Source of the DNA: a virus
IMG/VR virus record: IMGVR_UViG_3300044655_001370
Location: 1 to 38,304 of that record
Reading direction: 5' to 3' (one strand)
Length of the DNA: 38,304 nt
A program made the position numbers and the translations under genes. The notes under the pieces are model-generated. The model was not told the origin of the DNA, made no database searches, and worked only from the letters and a program-made list of their open reading frames with translations. Below are positions 38,284 through 38,304 of the stretch, piece by piece. Each line of letters opens with the position of its first letter. The stretch's first letter is position 1.

Positions 38284-38304
38284 ATGACTCATATTGTACT
38301 TGAA
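38284..38304 (+). CDS. Start of a further gene, cut by the window edge
   Basis: An ATG three bases after the Hint gene stop opens a frame (MTHIVLE) that runs to the last base. The spacing fits the cluster's gene packing, but seven residues are too few to name a product, and the ribosome site is weak. Confidence 0.35.

Overview
The window comes from an AT-rich tailed-phage genome, most likely a T4-like myovirus. Three observations support this. Copies of the T4 late-promoter core (TATAAATA and close variants) sit in the gaps before transcription units on both strands. Genes are tightly packed, with ATGA and TAATG start/stop overlaps. The protein content is that of large marine and freshwater T4-like phages: tail-fibre repeats, an Mtd N-terminal-like domain, a Peptidase_S74 chaperone, Phage_tail_APC-like chaperones, LamG and FN3 adhesins, and a Hint domain. 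I see no tRNA, integrase, transposon, CRISPR array or bacterial housekeeping gene. The host cannot be read from the sequence.

Left edge, minus strand (1-1998): a gene running off the window encodes a predicted ADP-ribosyltransferase with an R-SxS-ExE signature and an N-terminus (MSTFFDFIAE) like a T4 capsid-targeting peptide. It has its own late promoter. Upstream lies a two-gene unit (277-aa protein of unknown function, then a 134-aa membrane protein) served by a good sigma70-type promoter and closed by a hairpin. Plus strand (2005-4298): small proteins, a 32-aa hydrophobic peptide, and a 285-aa protein with a conserved WCTA motif whose N-terminus also looks like a prohead-protease-processed targeting peptide. 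A 13-bp bidirectional terminator (4299-4327) separates this from two small minus-strand genes (4332-4769).

From 4869 to the right edge (about 33 kb), every gene is on the plus strand and nearly all look like parts of the virion's host-recognition apparatus: 28 complete genes and one cut by the edge. The architectures are a Ser/Thr/Ile pentapeptide-repeat fibre; three FN3 plus poly-glycine adhesins sharing one N-terminal module; giant LamG proteins (3 and 7 LamG domains); a YadA-head-like repeat protein; collagen-like plus jelly-roll-like repeats; T4-type fibre-shaft repeats; and a self-cleaving S74 fibre. Two Phage_tail_APC-like proteins may help fibre assembly.

The cluster has grown by block duplication. 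The gene order 8803-15791 (block A) is repeated in more compact form at 24997-29023 (block B), and the pair 16142-17553 is repeated at 29458-30374. A beta domain of about 95 aa recurs at least four times, with a fifth possible copy. The last complete gene ends in a full Hint/intein-like domain with all splicing residues but only two residues after the splice junction. Together this looks like a modular, recombining multi-adhesin locus, plus two proteins probably packaged in the head for injection. Functional statements are inferences from motifs read by eye; no database search was possible.
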